Program-made: the position numbers and the translations under genes | Part shown: one piece after another, positions 44,396 through 53,006 of the stretch | How the letters are laid out: every line of letters starts with the position of its first letter | Numbering within the stretch: the stretch's first letter is position 1 | The notes under the pieces: generated by a model | Seen by the model: only the letters and a program-made list of their open reading frames with translations | Told to the model about the DNA's origin: nothing | Database searches by the model: none | Source: Ferrovibrio terrae | GTDB lineage: Bacteria > Pseudomonadota > Alphaproteobacteria > Ferrovibrionales > Ferrovibrionaceae | DNA: 64,000 nt | NCBI RefSeq assembly: GCF_007197755.1 | Contig: NZ_CP041636.1 | Location: 842,001 to 906,000, forward strand | Direction of reading: 5' to 3'

Positions 44396-44434
44396 GCGCC
44401 GCCACAACGGCGTCACTCACATCCGGGCCCGTCT

Positions 44435-44797
44435 TTACATACGAGACGTGGCGCGCCACTCGTAGCGGCCGCTGCGGAAGCCGCCGAAATATTTTTTGAT
44501 ATCGGGATGATTCACCGGGCCGGCTTCTGCATCGGCCAGCAGGTTCTGCTCCGACACATAGGCCACATACGAACTCTGCGCATTCTCGGCCAGCAGGTGA
44601 TAGAACGGCTGGTCCTTGCGCGGGCGCAAATCGGCCGGGATCGACTCCCACCATTCCTCGGTATTGTTGAATACCGGATCGACGTCGAAGATCACGCCGC
44701 GGAACGGAAACAGGCGGTGCTTGACCACATCGCCGATGCCGAATTTGGCGTCCCGGCTTTCTGGTTTTTTACTCCCGGACTTCTGACTCTCAGCCAT
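44435..44797 (-). CDS. hspQ: Heat shock protein HspQ
   Basis: A 120-residue protein of the HspQ/YccV family. AKFGIGDVVKHRLFPFRGVIFDVDP and NTEEWWESIPADLRPRKDQPFYHLLAE are the hallmark blocks. In enterics HspQ is a heat-induced hemimethylated-DNA-binding protein and a specificity factor for Lon. Residues 1-16 are a Lys/Ser-rich tail. It lies 6 bp downstream of an SDR gene on the same strand. Confidence 0.92.
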   Translation of the reverse strand: MAESQKSGSKKPESRDAKFGIGDVVKHRLFPFRGVIFDVDPVFNNTEEWWESIPADLRPRKDQPFYHLLAENAQSSYVAYVSEQNLLADAEAGPVNHPDIKKYFGGFRSGRYEWRATSRM

Positions 44798-44803
44798 CCT
44801 GCC

Positions 44804-45556
44804 TCAATACGTGGCGCGCCCGCCGCTCAGATCAAACACCGCGCCGGTGGTGAAGGAATTCTCCGGGCTGACCAGCCAGGCCACCATCGCCGCGATCTCG
44901 TCCACCGCCACGAAGCGCGCGCGGGGGATTTTGGACAGCATATAGTCGATATGGGTCTGCGTCATCTGGTCGAAGATGGCGGTTTTCGCCGCCGCCGGGG
45001 TGATGCAGTTGACCGCGATGTCCATTCCGGCCAGTTCCTTGCCCAGCGACTTGGTCAGCGCGATCACGCCGGCCTTGGCGGCGCTGTAGGCGCTGGCATT
45101 CGGGTTGCCTTCCTTGCCGGCGATGGAAGCCACGTTAACGATACGACCGAAACTCTTCGCCTTCATCAGCGGCACCACGGCGCGGCAGCAGTGGAAAACG
45201 CCGGTCAGATCGATATCGATCACCTGCCGCCAGTCTTCCAGCGGATAGGCATCGAGCGGTGCATTCGGGCCGGCGATGCCGGCATTGTTGACCAGGATGT
45301 CAATTCCGCCGAGTTTTGCAGCGGTTTCCTTGGCGGCGGCCTCGATGCTCGTCCAGGAAGTGACATCGGCATTCACCGCGATCACCTTGCCGAGTGAGCC
45401 AAGTTCGCCCGCCACCTTGCCGGCCAGCGCGGTATCGCGATCCCAGATCGCCACGGCTGCACCCGAGCGCAGAAAACGTTCGGTGACGGCACGGCCGATG
45501 CCCTGCGCACCGCCGGTTACGACTGCGTTCCTGCCCTTGAGGTCGATCTGGTTCAT
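44804..45556 (-). CDS. SDR family oxidoreductase (3-oxoacyl-ACP-reductase-like)
   Basis: A 250-residue classical short-chain dehydrogenase. The cofactor loop VVTGGAQGIGRAV is near residue 12, NNAGIAGPN near residue 88, and the catalytic set is Ser in VNVASIAG with YSAAK near residue 152. Asp near residue 39 (WDRDT) suggests NAD rather than NADP. The substrate is unknown. The start at 45556 (MNQIDLKGRN) is the family start; the longer frame overlaps the divergent PAS gene. Confidence 0.9.
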   Translation of the reverse strand: MNQIDLKGRNAVVTGGAQGIGRAVTERFLRSGAAVAIWDRDTALAGKVAGELGSLGKVIAVNADVTSWTSIEAAAKETAAKLGGIDILVNNAGIAGPNAPLDAYPLEDWRQVIDIDLTGVFHCCRAVVPLMKAKSFGRIVNVASIAGKEGNPNASAYSAAKAGVIALTKSLGKELAGMDIAVNCITPAAAKTAIFDQMTQTHIDYMLSKIPRARFVAVDEIAAMVAWLVSPENSFTTGAVFDLSGGRATY

Positions 45557-45659
45557 GACGTTTCCGCTCCTGTTTTTTGACAGGCTAGCAGAAGCGGCGG
45601 GTATTTTAACAGGGACAGAAATTTCTCTCGCGCCTATTCTGGCCGTGGGAGAAAACGCC

Positions 45660-46166
45660 ATGGACCGCGCCGGCGATCCGATCATTGCCGAGTCCGACTG
45701 GCCGGTGACCCTGCCGCCACCGCTGGCGGAGTTCCTGCGCTACTGGAACAGGCTGCACGCATCCGTCGGTGACGTGCCGCCGAAGCGCGCCATCGACGCA
45801 CTGCAGATTCCACCCCATCTGCTGCCCGGCATCGGCCTGATCGACTGGCTGCCGCGCGACGGGCAGGCCGAGCCCGATGACGGCCGGCTGTATTACCGCC
45901 TGCTGGGCACCGCGCACCGGCGCGCCACCGACCACGATTATACAGGCCGCTTTTTCGACGACCTCTACACGCCAGAACAGGTCACCCGGCTGAAGGCCGA
46001 ATACCTCGGCATCCTGCGCAGCGGCCAGCCGCATTACGCCCGGCGCGGCTCGCTGAAGCATGGCCGCGAATTCATCATGTTCCAGCGTATCCTCGCGCCC
46101 CTGCTTGATGATCGCGGAACCCCGCGCCATCTGATCGGTTACTGGTACTGGGAGATAGCCGACTGA
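45660..46166 (+). CDS. Single-domain PAS protein (PAS_5 type)
   Basis: A 168-residue soluble PAS_5 protein: LAEFLRYWNRLHASVGDVPPKR opens it, LYYRLLGTAHRRATDHDYTG is the PAS core, and MFQRILAPLLDDRGTPRHLI closes it. It has the same length and layout as the protein at 19459. GGGAG about 10 nt upstream supports ATG 45660. Its TGA overlaps the ATG of the DUF924 gene by 1 bp. Confidence 0.75.
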   Translation: MDRAGDPIIAESDWPVTLPPPLAEFLRYWNRLHASVGDVPPKRAIDALQIPPHLLPGIGLIDWLPRDGQAEPDDGRLYYRLLGTAHRRATDHDYTGRFFDDLYTPEQVTRLKAEYLGILRSGQPHYARRGSLKHGREFIMFQRILAPLLDDRGTPRHLIGYWYWEIAD

Positions 46167-46762
46167 TGACGACGCCTGATGACATCCTCGATTTCTGGTT
46201 CGACCGCCAGCCCGATGTGACCTCCGACGCTGCGGTCGATGCGCCGCTGAAACATCGCAAGGCCTGGTTCGAGAAGAACGATGCCTTCGACGCGCAAATC
46301 CGCAGCCGCTTCTCTGCCGCGGTCGAAACCGCACTGGCCGGAGGCTATGCCGACTGGGCGGAAACCGCCGAGGGCGCGCTGGCGTTGCTGATCCTGCTCG
46401 ACCAGTTTTCGCGCAACCTGTTCCGCGGCCAGGCCAAGGCCTTTGCCGGCGACGCGCGCGCGCGCATCGTGGCGCGGCAGGCGGTTGACCGCGGCTTCGA
46501 CATCGCCTTGCAGCCGGTGATGCGGATGTTCTTCTACCTGCCGTTCGAGCATAGCGAGCACCTGCCCGACCAGGAGCTGGCGCATCTGCTGTTCTCGGCT
46601 TTGGACAAGGATCTGCCGGGTCACGACCTGGCCGGCTGGGCCGACAAGCATCGCGTGATCATCGCGCGCTTCGGCCGTTTCCCGCATCGCAACGCAGCAC
46701 TCGGCCGCGACAGCTCACCGGAAGAAGTGGAGTTCCTTAAGCAGCCCGGCTCGTCGTTTTGA
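46166..46762 (+). CDS. DUF924 family protein
   Basis: A 198-residue all-helical protein of the DUF924 family (TPR-like). DDILDFWFDRQPDV begins it, then WFEKNDAFDAQIRSRF, LALLILLDQFSRNLFRGQAKAFA, and FFYLPFEHSEHLPDQELA. Family members have no established activity. It is translationally coupled to the PAS gene and its 3' end overlaps the convergent HxlR gene by 26 bp. Confidence 0.88.
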   Translation: MTTPDDILDFWFDRQPDVTSDAAVDAPLKHRKAWFEKNDAFDAQIRSRFSAAVETALAGGYADWAETAEGALALLILLDQFSRNLFRGQAKAFAGDARARIVARQAVDRGFDIALQPVMRMFFYLPFEHSEHLPDQELAHLLFSALDKDLPGHDLAGWADKHRVIIARFGRFPHRNAALGRDSSPEEVEFLKQPGSSF

Positions 46763-47516
46763 CCGACTTCCGCAGGTTCAGCGGCATCGGCAGGATGGTG
46801 GGCGGTGGCGGCTGCTCCGGCACACGCAGCAGACGCATCTGCGGCGGCTCGACCAGGTCAAGCGCATTGATCAGCTTGTTGACCAGGCGCGGATTCTCCG
46901 AGAAGACGACATCACCGGCGATGCGCGCCTTCTGCAGGCTGGCGGTGCCAATGACGACGCGGGTCAGCACATCCAGATCGGCGGTGATCTGCAGGTCGAC
47001 CTCGAAACCCATATCGGTGTAGCAGAGATCGATATCGCCATCGCGCTTGATGAGCCACCAGTTGCGCAGCTTGTGGTCGCGGCGCGGCACGTTGGTGAAT
47101 TCGAAATGCACCACGCATTTGGCCGGCAGTTCGGACAGCCGTCCATGCAGCAGGAAGTCGCGCATCGAATACATCAGGTAGCTGACGTTGCGATCCTGCT
47201 CATCGAGATAGGGCAGGCGATACGTGCTGCCCCATTCGGCCAGCTGGTTGATCAGTGCCCGGAGCGCGTTGCCGGCTTCAGTCAGCCGGTAGACATGGCT
47301 GCGGCCCTGCGGCACACGCTCGATCAGATTGCTGATTTCCATTTCCTTGAGGCGGCGAGACAGCAGGCTGCGCGACATCAGCGGCACGCCCTGCTGGATA
47401 TCGATGAAACGCTCGCGGCCCTTCATCAATTCGCTCAGAATCAGCGGCGTCCAACGGCTCGCGACAACTTCGGCGGCCTTTGCAACGGGGCAGAAGATCC
47501 CATAGCGCATATCCAT
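46737..47516 (-). CDS. HxlR family transcriptional regulator with C-terminal SCP2-like domain
   Basis: A 259-residue regulator. The N-terminal winged HTH (about 8-105) has FCPVAKAAEVVASRWTPLIL, LMKGRERFIDIQQGVPLMS and SLLSRRLKEMEISNLIERVP, the HxlR pattern. The extra C-terminal part (about 130-230) resembles a sterol-carrier-like ligand domain and could sense a lipid or acyl-CoA. Its start codon lies inside a 28-bp inverted repeat (47506-47533), a probable autoregulatory operator. It is divergent from an acyl-CoA dehydrogenase gene. ATG 47510 is an alternative start. Confidence 0.86.
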   Translation of the reverse strand: MDMRYGIFCPVAKAAEVVASRWTPLILSELMKGRERFIDIQQGVPLMSRSLLSRRLKEMEISNLIERVPQGRSHVYRLTEAGNALRALINQLAEWGSTYRLPYLDEQDRNVSYLMYSMRDFLLHGRLSELPAKCVVHFEFTNVPRRDHKLRNWWLIKRDGDIDLCYTDMGFEVDLQITADLDVLTRVVIGTASLQKARIAGDVVFSENPRLVNKLINALDLVEPPQMRLLRVPEQPPPPTILPMPLNLRKSVKTTSRAA

Positions 47517-47533
47517 GCACGCATGGATATGCG
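47506..47533. promoter_or_regulatory. 28-bp operator overlapping the HxlR start codon
   Basis: CGCATATCCATGC (47506-47518) and GCATGGATATGCG (47521-47533) form a perfect 13-bp inverted repeat with a 2-bp spacer. Both candidate start codons of the regulator (47516 and 47510) lie inside it. The divergent acyl-CoA dehydrogenase starts about 100 bp away. Confidence 0.65.
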
Positions 47534-47636
47534 AGAAGGCCGCAGGTGCCAAGTGCAAATTTTGCACTATCCTGTGAATCGTCCCGCGAGCAGTATCCGC
47601 CGCCTTTGACACCCCCACTTTGGCCCGGAGACCGCA

Positions 47637-48788
47637 ATGACCATTCAGCCGCAGATCAACAAACCCGCCCCCAGTACCAACGCCGATACCGCCCTTGCCG
47701 CCCGCATAGCACCTCTGGGCGATGCCTTTGCCGCCAGTGCCGTGCTGCATGATGCGTCCGACCGTTTCGCGGCCGACAACTTCGCCCTGGTGAAACAGGC
47801 CGGCATCCTGCCCGCTCTGATCCCCACCGAACTGGGCGGCCTCGGCGCCGGCTATCACGACGTGGCCGACATGCTGCGCAGCCTCGCTGGCTGCTGCAGC
47901 GGCACAACGCTGGCGCTCTCCATGCACATGCATCCGGTCGCGCTGCTGGTGCGGCGCTGGCGCGGCGATCCCGCCGCTGTCGAGGCCGTGCTGAAGCGCA
48001 TCGCCACCGAAAACCTGATGCTGCTCTCCACCGGCGGCAATGACTGGCTCGCCGGGTCTGGCACCGCCGTGAAGGTGGAGGGCGGCTATCGCTTCTCGGG
48101 CCGCAAGCGTTTCGTCAGCGGCTGCGAAGCCGGCAACCTGCTGATGACCATGGCCGTGTGCGACGGCGAAGTGCTGCATGCCGCCGTGCCGATGAAGGCC
48201 GAGGGCGTCAGCATCGAACAGACCTGGCGCACGCTGGGCATGCGCGCCAGCGGTTCGCATGACGTGGTGCTGAAGGATGTGTTCGTGGCCGATGCCGCGA
48301 TCAGCGCGCGCCGCCCGGCCGGCGTGTGGCACCCCTTCTTCCATCTGGTCAGCCTGGTCGCATGGCCGTTGATCTACAGCGTGTATCGCGGCGTGGCCGA
48401 GAAGCTGCGCGACGAGACGGTGCGCCTGGCGTCGAAGCGCCGCGAAGACGCCGATACGCAGATCCTGATCGGCGCCATGGACACCGCGCTGGCCTCGGCC
48501 GTGGCCGCGCATGAACGCATGCTGCAGATCGGCGATGTCGGTGCGCCGGGCGAGCAGACCACGGCGACGATGATGACGCTGAAGCGAGCCATGACCGAGA
48601 GCCTGCTGCAGATGGGTTCGCTGGCGATGGATGCGGCGGGCGGCAGCGCCTTCTATCGCGACAACGGCATCGAACGGCTGTTCCGCGACCTGCAGGCCGC
48701 GCGCTATCACCCGCTCACCATGCTGCCGCAGCAGAAGCTGGCCGGCCGCATCGCCATGGGCCTGAACGCCGACGGCAAGGCCGCCTAA
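47637..48788 (+). CDS. Acyl-CoA dehydrogenase family protein
   Basis: A 383-residue flavoprotein of the acyl-CoA-dehydrogenase fold. IPTELGGLGAGYHDVADML is the N-terminal domain, LSTGGNDWLAGSGTAVKVEGGYRFSG and WRTLGMRASGSHDVVLKDV the middle beta domain, and MDAAGGSAFYRDNGIERLFRDLQAARYHPL the C-terminal block. The last stretch resembles the desulfurisation/monooxygenase-like branch as much as classic beta-oxidation enzymes, so the substrate is open. It is divergent from the HxlR gene and closed by a terminator. Confidence 0.88.
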   Translation: MTIQPQINKPAPSTNADTALAARIAPLGDAFAASAVLHDASDRFAADNFALVKQAGILPALIPTELGGLGAGYHDVADMLRSLAGCCSGTTLALSMHMHPVALLVRRWRGDPAAVEAVLKRIATENLMLLSTGGNDWLAGSGTAVKVEGGYRFSGRKRFVSGCEAGNLLMTMAVCDGEVLHAAVPMKAEGVSIEQTWRTLGMRASGSHDVVLKDVFVADAAISARRPAGVWHPFFHLVSLVAWPLIYSVYRGVAEKLRDETVRLASKRREDADTQILIGAMDTALASAVAAHERMLQIGDVGAPGEQTTATMMTLKRAMTESLLQMGSLAMDAAGGSAFYRDNGIERLFRDLQAARYHPLTMLPQQKLAGRIAMGLNADGKAA

Positions 48789-48810
48789 GCCAGCGCCTTC
48801 GATTACGGAA

Positions 48811-48843
48811 AAGCCGCGCGAGCTTCAGCCGCGCGGCTTTTTC
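48811..48843 (+). terminator. Terminator after the acyl-CoA dehydrogenase gene
   Basis: AAGCCGCGCG (48811-48820) pairs with CGCGCGGCTT (48830-48839) around a 9-nt loop, followed by Ts. The descending arm encodes the last codons of the convergent tag gene. Confidence 0.78.
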
Positions 48844-49451
48844 AGTTTCTGCACGTCGCGATGGCGGAAGCAGTCGGTGGTGTGATCGTTGATCATGCCG
48901 ACTGCCTGCATGAAGGCATAGACGATGGTGGGACCGACGAAGGTGAAGCCGCGCTTGCGCAGATCCTTCGAGATCGTCTGGCTGAGCGGTGTTTCCGCCG
49001 GCACATGCTTCTTCTGCACCCAGTTGTTCTGCAGCGGCTTGCCGTCGAGATATTTCCACAGATAGCCGGAGAAACCGCCCTTCTCCGTCTCCATGATCTC
49101 GAGCCAGCCGCGCGCATTGGCAACCGTGCCGTGAATCTTGGCCTTGTTGCGGATGATGCCCTCATCCAGCATCAGTGCATCCAGCTTTTTCGGCGTATAG
49201 CGCACGATCTTCTCCGGCGCGAAACCGTCGAAGGCTTTGCGGAAGTTGTCGCGCTTGCGCAGGATGGTGATCCAGCTCAGGCCGGCCTGGAAGCCGTCGA
49301 GGATCAGCTTCTCGAACAGGGCGCGGCTGTCCCATTCGGGCACGCCCCATTCGGTGTCGTGATAGTTCACATAGAGCGGATCGGTGCCACACCAGGTGCA
49401 GCGGCAGCGGCCGTCATCGATGGCGACGGCGGCGATGGTTTTTTTGGCCAT
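48825..49451 (-). CDS. tag: DNA-3-methyladenine glycosylase I
   Basis: Removes 3-methyladenine from alkylated DNA. A 208-residue Tag-family protein. RCTWCGTDPLYVNYHDTEWGVP near residue 17 is the N-terminal signature with a zinc-ligand Cys and His; FEKLILDGFQAGLSWITILRKRDNFRKAF follows. The C-terminal HTTDCFRH supplies the other zinc ligands. The stop codon lies within the convergent gene's terminator. It is 9 bp downstream of ygfZ on the same strand. Confidence 0.95.
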   Translation of the reverse strand: MAKKTIAAVAIDDGRCRCTWCGTDPLYVNYHDTEWGVPEWDSRALFEKLILDGFQAGLSWITILRKRDNFRKAFDGFAPEKIVRYTPKKLDALMLDEGIIRNKAKIHGTVANARGWLEIMETEKGGFSGYLWKYLDGKPLQNNWVQKKHVPAETPLSQTISKDLRKRGFTFVGPTIVYAFMQAVGMINDHTTDCFRHRDVQKLKKPRG

Positions 49452-49459
49452 GGGTGTTT

Positions 49460-50320
49460 CTAGCTTTTTGCTTCCGGAACCGGACCCGCATAGTCGGGGC
49501 GGATCGCAGTCAGCGCAACACCCGCCGTATCCAGTTCTTGCGATGACACTGCGTCCAGCCGCAGCAGGGCGAGGCCACTGCTGCCGGAAACTGACCGTAG
49601 CTGCCCGACTTCCTGGCCGTTGGCGGTGATTGGCGTGCCGGGGGCCGGCAGATCGGCTGCGCCGGTCACCTTGTAGAGCTGCTTTTTCAGCAGGCCGCGA
49701 TACTTGGTGCGCGCCGTCAGCTCCTGGCCGATATAGCAGCCCTTCCTGAAGTCGACGCCGTGGAGTGCCTCGAAATGATTTTCGAGCAGCAGCCCCTTGT
49801 CGATCTCGATATCGCGCACGCCATCGGGCACGCCTAGCCCGATGCGATGCGCCTCATAGACCGCGGAACTGGTGATGGTCAGTGGTGGCACCACACCTGC
49901 GGGCAGCCAGAGCCGCCAGCCCAGAGCCGGCAGGCGCGGATCGACGAACAGCACGGCGTCCCTGTCGACCTCGGGCGCCTGGCCACTGCCGAACAGCGCA
50001 AAGCCCTGCCAGCCGTCGAGCTCGGCCAACTCGACCTTGGCGCGCAGGCGATAGAGCGTCAGCCGGCGCTTGAGATCGGCGCGGCGGTCGGTCGCCACAT
50101 CGACCAGCAGGCTGTCGGCGGTCTCGGTGTAAATCAGGAAGTCGTGCAGGAACTTGCCCTGCGGGGTCAGCAGGGCGGCATAGGCGGCCCCGCCGACGGC
50201 TGCCACGTCGCTGGAAACCAGCGGATTGAGGAATCCGCTGGCATCTGGCCCGGAAATCCGCAACAGGGCGCGATCGGGCAGGGCGGCGCAGATCGGCGGC
50301 GAACAGGTCAGGTCTGACAT
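49460..50320 (-). CDS. ygfZ: Folate-binding YgfZ/CAF17 family protein
   Basis: A 286-residue protein with the aminomethyltransferase-like fold. The diagnostic motif KGCYIGQELTARTKYRG lies near residue 195, with its conserved cysteine. LLTPQGKFLHDFLIY near residue 52 is the other family block. YgfZ uses tetrahydrofolate to support iron-sulfur enzyme maturation and repair. ATG 50320 (MSDLTCSP) is preferred over 50329. It is divergent from the heptosyltransferase-like gene. Confidence 0.92.
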   Translation of the reverse strand: MSDLTCSPPICAALPDRALLRISGPDASGFLNPLVSSDVAAVGGAAYAALLTPQGKFLHDFLIYTETADSLLVDVATDRRADLKRRLTLYRLRAKVELAELDGWQGFALFGSGQAPEVDRDAVLFVDPRLPALGWRLWLPAGVVPPLTITSSAVYEAHRIGLGVPDGVRDIEIDKGLLLENHFEALHGVDFRKGCYIGQELTARTKYRGLLKKQLYKVTGAADLPAPGTPITANGQEVGQLRSVSGSSGLALLRLDAVSSQELDTAGVALTAIRPDYAGPVPEAKS

Positions 50321-50420
50321 ACCTTTCACCTATGGGAGCCGGCCAGTCTTGGCAAGAGCAGAGCTTGGCAAGCCAGAATCCCCCCCCTATAACCAGCCAA
50401 CCATTTTTAAGATTGGGCCC

Positions 50421-51377
50421 ATGCGCATTCTTTTTATCTCCGCCAACCGGGTCGGCGACGCGGTCCTGTCCACCGGCCTGCTCAATGCCCTGTACGAGCA
50501 GTTCCCCAAGGCCCGCTTCACCGTGGCCTGCGGCCCCTCCGCCGTCGGCGTATTCGAGGCGATGCCCAATCTCGACCGCCTGATCGTGATGGAAAAGAAG
50601 CCCTGGGCCGGGCATTGGTGGGAATTGTGGAAGAAGCTGGCGCTGACCCGCTTCTGGCTGATCGTCGACCTGCGCGGTTCCGGCATCGGCCAGTTCCTGC
50701 TGGCGCGCCGCCGCCGCAGCTTCAGCGGCTCGGGGTCTCGCATGCACAAGGTGATCGTGCTGTCGAACTTCCTCAAGCTCAAGCATATCGCCGCGCCGCG
50801 TCTGTGGCTGAAGAGTGAGGCTGAGAAGGCCGCCGCGAAGCTGTGGCCCGAGGACGGCCGCCCGGTGCTGGCGCTCGGCCCCACTGCCAACTGGGGCGGC
50901 AAGATCTGGCCCGGCGAACGCTTTGCCGAACTGGCGCAGCGGCTGACGGCGAAAGATGGCGTCCTGCCCGACGCCCGTATCGTGGTGTTCGGCGGGCCGA
51001 ATGAGGAAGCGCTGGCGGCGCCCGCGCTGGCCGGCCTGCCGGCCGACCGCACGCTGGATTTCGTCGGCAAGCTCGACCTGCAGACCATCGGCGCGGCGCT
51101 GAAGCGCTGCAGCATGTATGTCGGCAACGACAGCGGCCTGATGCATCTTTCGGCGGCCGTGGGCACGCCCACGCTGGGCCTGTTCGGCCCGAGCCGCGAT
51201 GAAGTCTACGGCCCCTGGGGCGAAAAGACCGCCGCGGTACGCACCGATCGCAGATTCCATGAAATCGTCGATGCGCCGGGCTATGATCACCGCAGCCAGG
51301 AAAGCCGCATGCTGGACCTGAGCGTCGACAAGGCGCAACGTGCTGCCGAGGAATTGTGGAAGAACGCGCAGGACTGA
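50421..51377 (+). CDS. Glycosyltransferase family 9 (heptosyltransferase-like)
   Basis: A 318-residue GT-B enzyme. MRILFISANRVGDAVLSTGLLNAL is the heptosyltransferase-like N-terminus, and LALGPTANWGGKIWPGERFAEL plus YVGNDSGLMHLSAAVGTPTLGLFGPS form the donor-binding C-terminal domain. It probably adds a heptose or related sugar to the LPS core at the inner membrane. The start at 50421 is the family start. A GT2 gene follows by 6 bp, suggesting an LPS unit. Confidence 0.9.
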   Translation: MRILFISANRVGDAVLSTGLLNALYEQFPKARFTVACGPSAVGVFEAMPNLDRLIVMEKKPWAGHWWELWKKLALTRFWLIVDLRGSGIGQFLLARRRRSFSGSGSRMHKVIVLSNFLKLKHIAAPRLWLKSEAEKAAAKLWPEDGRPVLALGPTANWGGKIWPGERFAELAQRLTAKDGVLPDARIVVFGGPNEEALAAPALAGLPADRTLDFVGKLDLQTIGAALKRCSMYVGNDSGLMHLSAAVGTPTLGLFGPSRDEVYGPWGEKTAAVRTDRRFHEIVDAPGYDHRSQESRMLDLSVDKAQRAAEELWKNAQD

Positions 51378-51383
51378 CCGACC

Positions 51384-52154
51384 ATGACCGCGCCGAAACT
51401 CTCAGCACTTGTCGTCGCGCATAACGAATCCGCCCAGATCGCCGACTGCCTGGAGCGCCTGCGCTTCGCCGACGAGATCGTGGTGGTGCTCGACCGCTGC
51501 ACCGACACCACGCGCGAGATCGCGGCCCGCTTTACGACCAAGCTGATCGAAGGCGCCTGGCCGCTGGAAGGCGAGCGGCGCAACACCGGACTGGATGCCT
51601 GCAGCGGTGACTGGATCCTGGAAGTGGATGCCGACGAGCGCGTGCCGTCCGAGATGGTTCGCGAAATCCGCGACGTCATCAGCACGGCGAAGTTTGGCCA
51701 TATCCTGGTGCCGTTCGACAATTATGTCGGCACGCGCCTGGTGCGCTATGGCTGGGGCGGATATTTCGGCGTGATGATGGCGCCGCGGCTGTGCGCCAAA
51801 GGCGCCAAGCGCTGGGGCGCGCAGCGCGTGCATCCGGCACTGGAGCTGAAGGGCGAGCAGCGCTTCCTCAAGAGCCGCATGATCCATTATGTCGACAAGA
51901 ACATTTCCGACATGATCCACCGCCTCGACCGCTACACCACATCGAATGCCGCCGATCTTCGTGCGTTACGCAAAGAGGGCAAGGATATCGGCAGCTACGG
52001 CCATAATATCCGCCGAATCTTCAGCCGCTTCTACAAATGCTATGTCGGCCGCAAGGGCTATCGCGAGGGCCGCTACGGCTTCCTGATCGCGCTGATGGCC
52101 GGGCTCTATCCGATCCTGAGCTATCTCAAGGCCGACCTCGAACGCGACGGGTAG
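51384..52154 (+). CDS. Glycosyltransferase family 2 (WaaE/KdtX-like)
   Basis: A 256-residue GT-A enzyme. LSALVVAHNESAQIADCLER opens it, DEIVVVLDRCTDTTREIA and WILEVDADERVP (the metal-binding DAD) follow, and VHPALELKGEQRFLKSRMIHY resembles the WaaE beta-1,4-glucosyltransferases of LPS core synthesis. The C-terminal YGFLIALMAGLYPILSYLK segment may dock at the membrane. It is 6 bp after the GT9 gene. Confidence 0.9.
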   Translation: MTAPKLSALVVAHNESAQIADCLERLRFADEIVVVLDRCTDTTREIAARFTTKLIEGAWPLEGERRNTGLDACSGDWILEVDADERVPSEMVREIRDVISTAKFGHILVPFDNYVGTRLVRYGWGGYFGVMMAPRLCAKGAKRWGAQRVHPALELKGEQRFLKSRMIHYVDKNISDMIHRLDRYTTSNAADLRALRKEGKDIGSYGHNIRRIFSRFYKCYVGRKGYREGRYGFLIALMAGLYPILSYLKADLERDG

Positions 52155-52180
52155 CCGAGGGGTCAATCAACCCCACTACC

Positions 52181-52283
52181 GTCATCCCCGGGCTTGTCCC
52201 GGGGATCCATCCGCCCGAGCCAGCATGCGCGGAGGGTGACGCTGAGAGACGGGATGGGCCCTCAGCACAAGGCCGAGGGTGAC
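52181..52283. repeat. Dispersed compound palindromic repeat, copy 3
   Basis: Starts GTCATCCCCGGGCTTG with the CCCGGG-CTTGT-CCCGGG hairpin. Two GAGGGTGACG segments (about 52232 and 52276) suggest a composite or rearranged copy. It lies in the gap after the GT2 gene, before the convergent usg gene. Confidence 0.7.
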
Positions 52284-52325
52284 GACTATTGGTGTGGCGC
52301 TGATGTCGCTTCTTAGCCGGCCGCC

Positions 52326-52622
52326 TTAATGCAAACTGTAGCTCTCCGCCGCCGCGCGGATTTCGGCCGGGCTGACCAGCCGCGCCGAGACCACGCGCAC
52401 GCTGTGCAGCTTGCCATCGAGTTTGTCTTCCCAGAAATCGAGAAACTTCTGCAGCACCGGAAATTTCGGCGCCAGATCGTAATCCTGCCACACGTAAGCC
52501 TGCAGCAGCTGCGGATGATCGGGCATGTGATAGAGGATTTCCGCCGTGGTCAGGCGATGCGTCAGCAGCTTCTGCAGCCACGCGGCATGGTCAACTTTTT
52601 TGTCTGGGGAATGATCGGACAT
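52326..52622 (-). CDS. usg: Usg family protein
   Basis: A 98-residue protein. HAAWLQKLLTHRLTTAEILYHMPDHP and LLQAYVWQDYDLAPKFPVLQKFLDFWEDKLDG are the Usg family blocks. Usg proteins are small, conserved in alphaproteobacteria and of unknown function. No trp gene is adjacent. It appears to be transcribed alone. Confidence 0.9.
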   Translation of the reverse strand: MSDHSPDKKVDHAAWLQKLLTHRLTTAEILYHMPDHPQLLQAYVWQDYDLAPKFPVLQKFLDFWEDKLDGKLHSVRVVSARLVSPAEIRAAAESYSLH

Positions 52623-52760
52623 CGCGCCTCCGGTCAGGGAACGGCGCCTGCGCCCGATACGATGAACACCGACTCAGGCGCCGGCAACCAACAGTCAAAG
52701 CCTGTCAGCAGTGTCTGATTCGTTGCAATAAGATTGTGTAAACACGACGCCGATTGGCAC

Positions 52761-53006
52761 TCAGCGCCGCATGCTGCTGATTGGGGCGCTGCCAAGCGGC
52801 CGGGCCGGCTGCTGGCGCGTCAGAATCCAGATGGCAAAGGCCATCATGCCGAACAGCAGTGCGGGCAGCAGGATATGGAATGCCGCCCGGTCGGCATGGA
52901 GCGCAGGGCTTTCGCTCTGCAGCGCGATGCCGCCGACGAAGGCCAGCGGCAGGATGGCGCCGAACAGCGCACTGGCCAGCAGGCGGCGCGTCGCCGGACC
53001 GCTCAT
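52761..53006 (-). CDS. Small two-helix membrane protein
   Basis: An 81-residue protein with two hydrophobic segments (about residues 8-28 and 44-63) and a basic C-terminal tail. I recognise no family. Its start overlaps the stop of the peptidoglycan-binding gene (ATGA), so the two are cotranslated and probably work together at the envelope. Confidence 0.65.
   Translation of the reverse strand: MSGPATRRLLASALFGAILPLAFVGGIALQSESPALHADRAAFHILLPALLFGMMAFAIWILTRQQPARPLGSAPISSMRR

Noticed and set aside
47517-48710. Upstream extension of the HxlR frame
   Set aside because: It is the antisense of the acyl-CoA dehydrogenase gene, and the HxlR family N-terminus lies at 47516.
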